This document shows positions 63,210 to 64,000 of a DNA stretch of 64,000 nt, one piece after another. The stretch's first letter is position 1, and every line of letters begins with the position of its first letter. The DNA is from Flavobacterium tegetincola DSM 22377 (lineage in GTDB: Bacteria; Bacteroidota; Bacteroidia; Flavobacteriales; Flavobacteriaceae). A program made the position numbers and the translations under genes. The DNA is taken from assembly GCF_000425485.1 (NCBI RefSeq), contig NZ_KE384386.1:144097-208096 (forward strand). Reading direction: 5' to 3'. Below the pieces are notes generated by a model. It was not told where the DNA came from, made no database searches, and saw only the letters and a program-made list of their open reading frames with translations.

Positions 63210-63733
63210 CTGTTATGTGTAGTTTTTTTATGATTTTTATAAGCCAAAGTAATGTTGTCAAAAAGTTCTTCAATACTACAATCCAATAGAGCACTTGAGA
63301 TTATTATACTTTTTTTATAATTCCAATTTTGCATAAAAAGAAGAGCTTTTTTTAGTAAACTAATATTTTTATCTTTAAAAATAGATTCATTTACGAATAA
63401 TTCTATGCTATATTTCTTAATTCTTTTAACTTTTGTAATGTTTTTCCATTCAATTTGACCTAACGCTTCATACTTTGAATTGTCAAGTAAATATTCTTCA
63501 GTAATTTGTAAAGCAATTTTTCTTGAAAATAATTTTATAAATGAGTAAAATAAAGCTGAAAAGAAAATAATCCCAATTATTCCAAGAATTTGAATTGGTT
63601 CTTTTTTCATAAAAATATTTCTAATAAATTTTTCAGGTTCTAACACTAAATAAATTGATAAAAACAGCATAAAAAGAAAAGAAAAGGTACCAAATAAAAT
63701 TCTTTTTTTGTTAAAATTATAATTTATAATCAT
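63206..63733 (-). CDS. STM3941-like membrane protein with PH-like domain
   Basis: This 175-residue protein has two N-terminal membrane helices (about 11-31 and 48-68). A cytoplasmic PH-like beta domain follows (about 75-170, LQITEEYLLDNSKYEALGQIEWKNITKVKRIKK, cited in part). The layout and the LDNSKYEALGQIEWKNI-type strand resemble the STM3941 family, which is often encoded singly in variable islands. Its stop codon lies in repeat B copy 2. No partner gene is seen. The family name is a judgement from pattern only. Confidence 0.68.
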   Translation of the reverse strand: MIINYNFNKKRILFGTFSFLFMLFLSIYLVLEPEKFIRNIFMKKEPIQILGIIGIIFFSALFYSFIKLFSRKIALQITEEYLLDNSKYEALGQIEWKNITKVKRIKKYSIELFVNESIFKDKNISLLKKALLFMQNWNYKKSIIISSALLDCSIEELFDNITLAYKNHKKTTHNS

Positions 63734-63950
63734 TGGTTTTTATTGATTTACACAATTTTTGTCTTAAAATTATACGCAAGGCTATACAACTTTTTATATC
63801 TCTTCTGTTTTCAAATATATACATTTAATCCCAACCCGTGAGAAAAAAGGTCCATTTCCTAAAAACTATAAAACACTATCAAAAACAACTAAATCTGGCA
63901 AAAAAAAATGCTAGAACTGCTCAAATGACAAAAAAATGCCCTGAAACGGT
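63734..63950. other. Intergenic region at the right end, no gene seen
   Basis: An AT-rich region upstream of the STM3941-like gene. I see no ORF or strong promoter match. It ends at a 21-bp tandem repeat. Confidence 0.45.
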
Positions 63951-64000
63951 CTTCCGTCGACAACAAATGATCTTCCGTCGACCACAAATGATCTTCCGTC
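63951..64000. repeat. 21-bp tandem repeat at the window edge
   Basis: Unit CTTCCGTCGACCACAAATGA plus T; copies at 63951-63971 (one change, CAAC for CCAC) and 63972-63992, and a partial third at 63993-64000 running off the window. On the minus strand it reads as a seven-residue repeat DGRSFVV that ends at a TAG at 63911-63913, so it could be the tail of a coding repeat. Confidence 0.85.

Noticed and set aside
63951..64000. CRISPR array at the right edge
   Set aside because: The units are directly tandem with no spacers between them.

Overview
The window looks like chromosomal DNA of a Flavobacterium-like member of the Bacteroidota. Evidence: the sequence is AT-rich; promoters carry the TAnnTTTG -7 box of this phylum; there is a SusC/SusD pair, a protein with a type IX secretion (T9SS) sorting domain, and ribosomal protein S1 and IMP dehydrogenase of flavobacterial type. 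No rRNA, tRNA or CRISPR array was seen.

Layout. Positions 1-9.3 kb are minus-strand housekeeping genes: a cut-off gene, a small membrane protein, a fasciclin-domain protein, rpsA, guaB, a TPR histidine kinase, HMG-CoA lyase and pyrD. At 9.6-11.9 kb is a five-gene plus-strand envelope or stress operon (lipoprotein, beta-barrel, YtxH, holin-like protein, orphan), followed by a POTRA-like outer-membrane protein. At 14-18.4 kb a PIG-L deacetylase, an easily missed 35-codon membrane ORF and a sodium:solute symporter are packed together. An alcohol dehydrogenase, a DUF2911 protein, an SRPBCC/SDR/photolyase operon and a tandem pair of HAD phosphatases follow. At 24.8-29.5 kb lies a cyanophycin module: cyanophycin synthetase, divergent from cyanophycinase plus isoaspartyl peptidase.

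The main accessory system is a complete alginate utilisation locus at 29.7-49.1 kb. Surface or periplasmic lyases (PL6, PL17, two PL7) and SusC/SusD plus a PKD surface protein capture and cut alginate. KdgF converts unsaturated uronate to DEH, an MFS permease imports, an SDR reduces DEH to KDG, and KDG kinase plus KDPG aldolase give pyruvate and glyceraldehyde-3-phosphate. A FadR-type GntR regulator lies inside the locus. Four intergenic sites in the locus, including the regulator's own promoter, each carry two 10-bp TGGT-NN-ACCA-like boxes whose centres are exactly 13 bp apart. I propose these as its operators. One of them tops a perfectly symmetric divergent promoter that also serves an RraA-family gene, which adds that gene to the regulon.

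Positions 49.2-60.6 kb are again ordinary: a patatin, an M1 peptidase, a DUF1697 protein, recG and a tripartite RND efflux operon. From 60.6 kb to the end is a repeat-rich island. Small minus-strand orphan genes, including a barstar-type immunity protein with an in-frame stop upstream and an STM3941-like protein, are separated by two kinds of about 130-bp repeats arranged as interchangeable modules. The island also holds the 3' end (domains V and VI) of a group II intron and a 21-bp tandem repeat running off the window edge. This island and the phased operators are the least conventional parts of the window.
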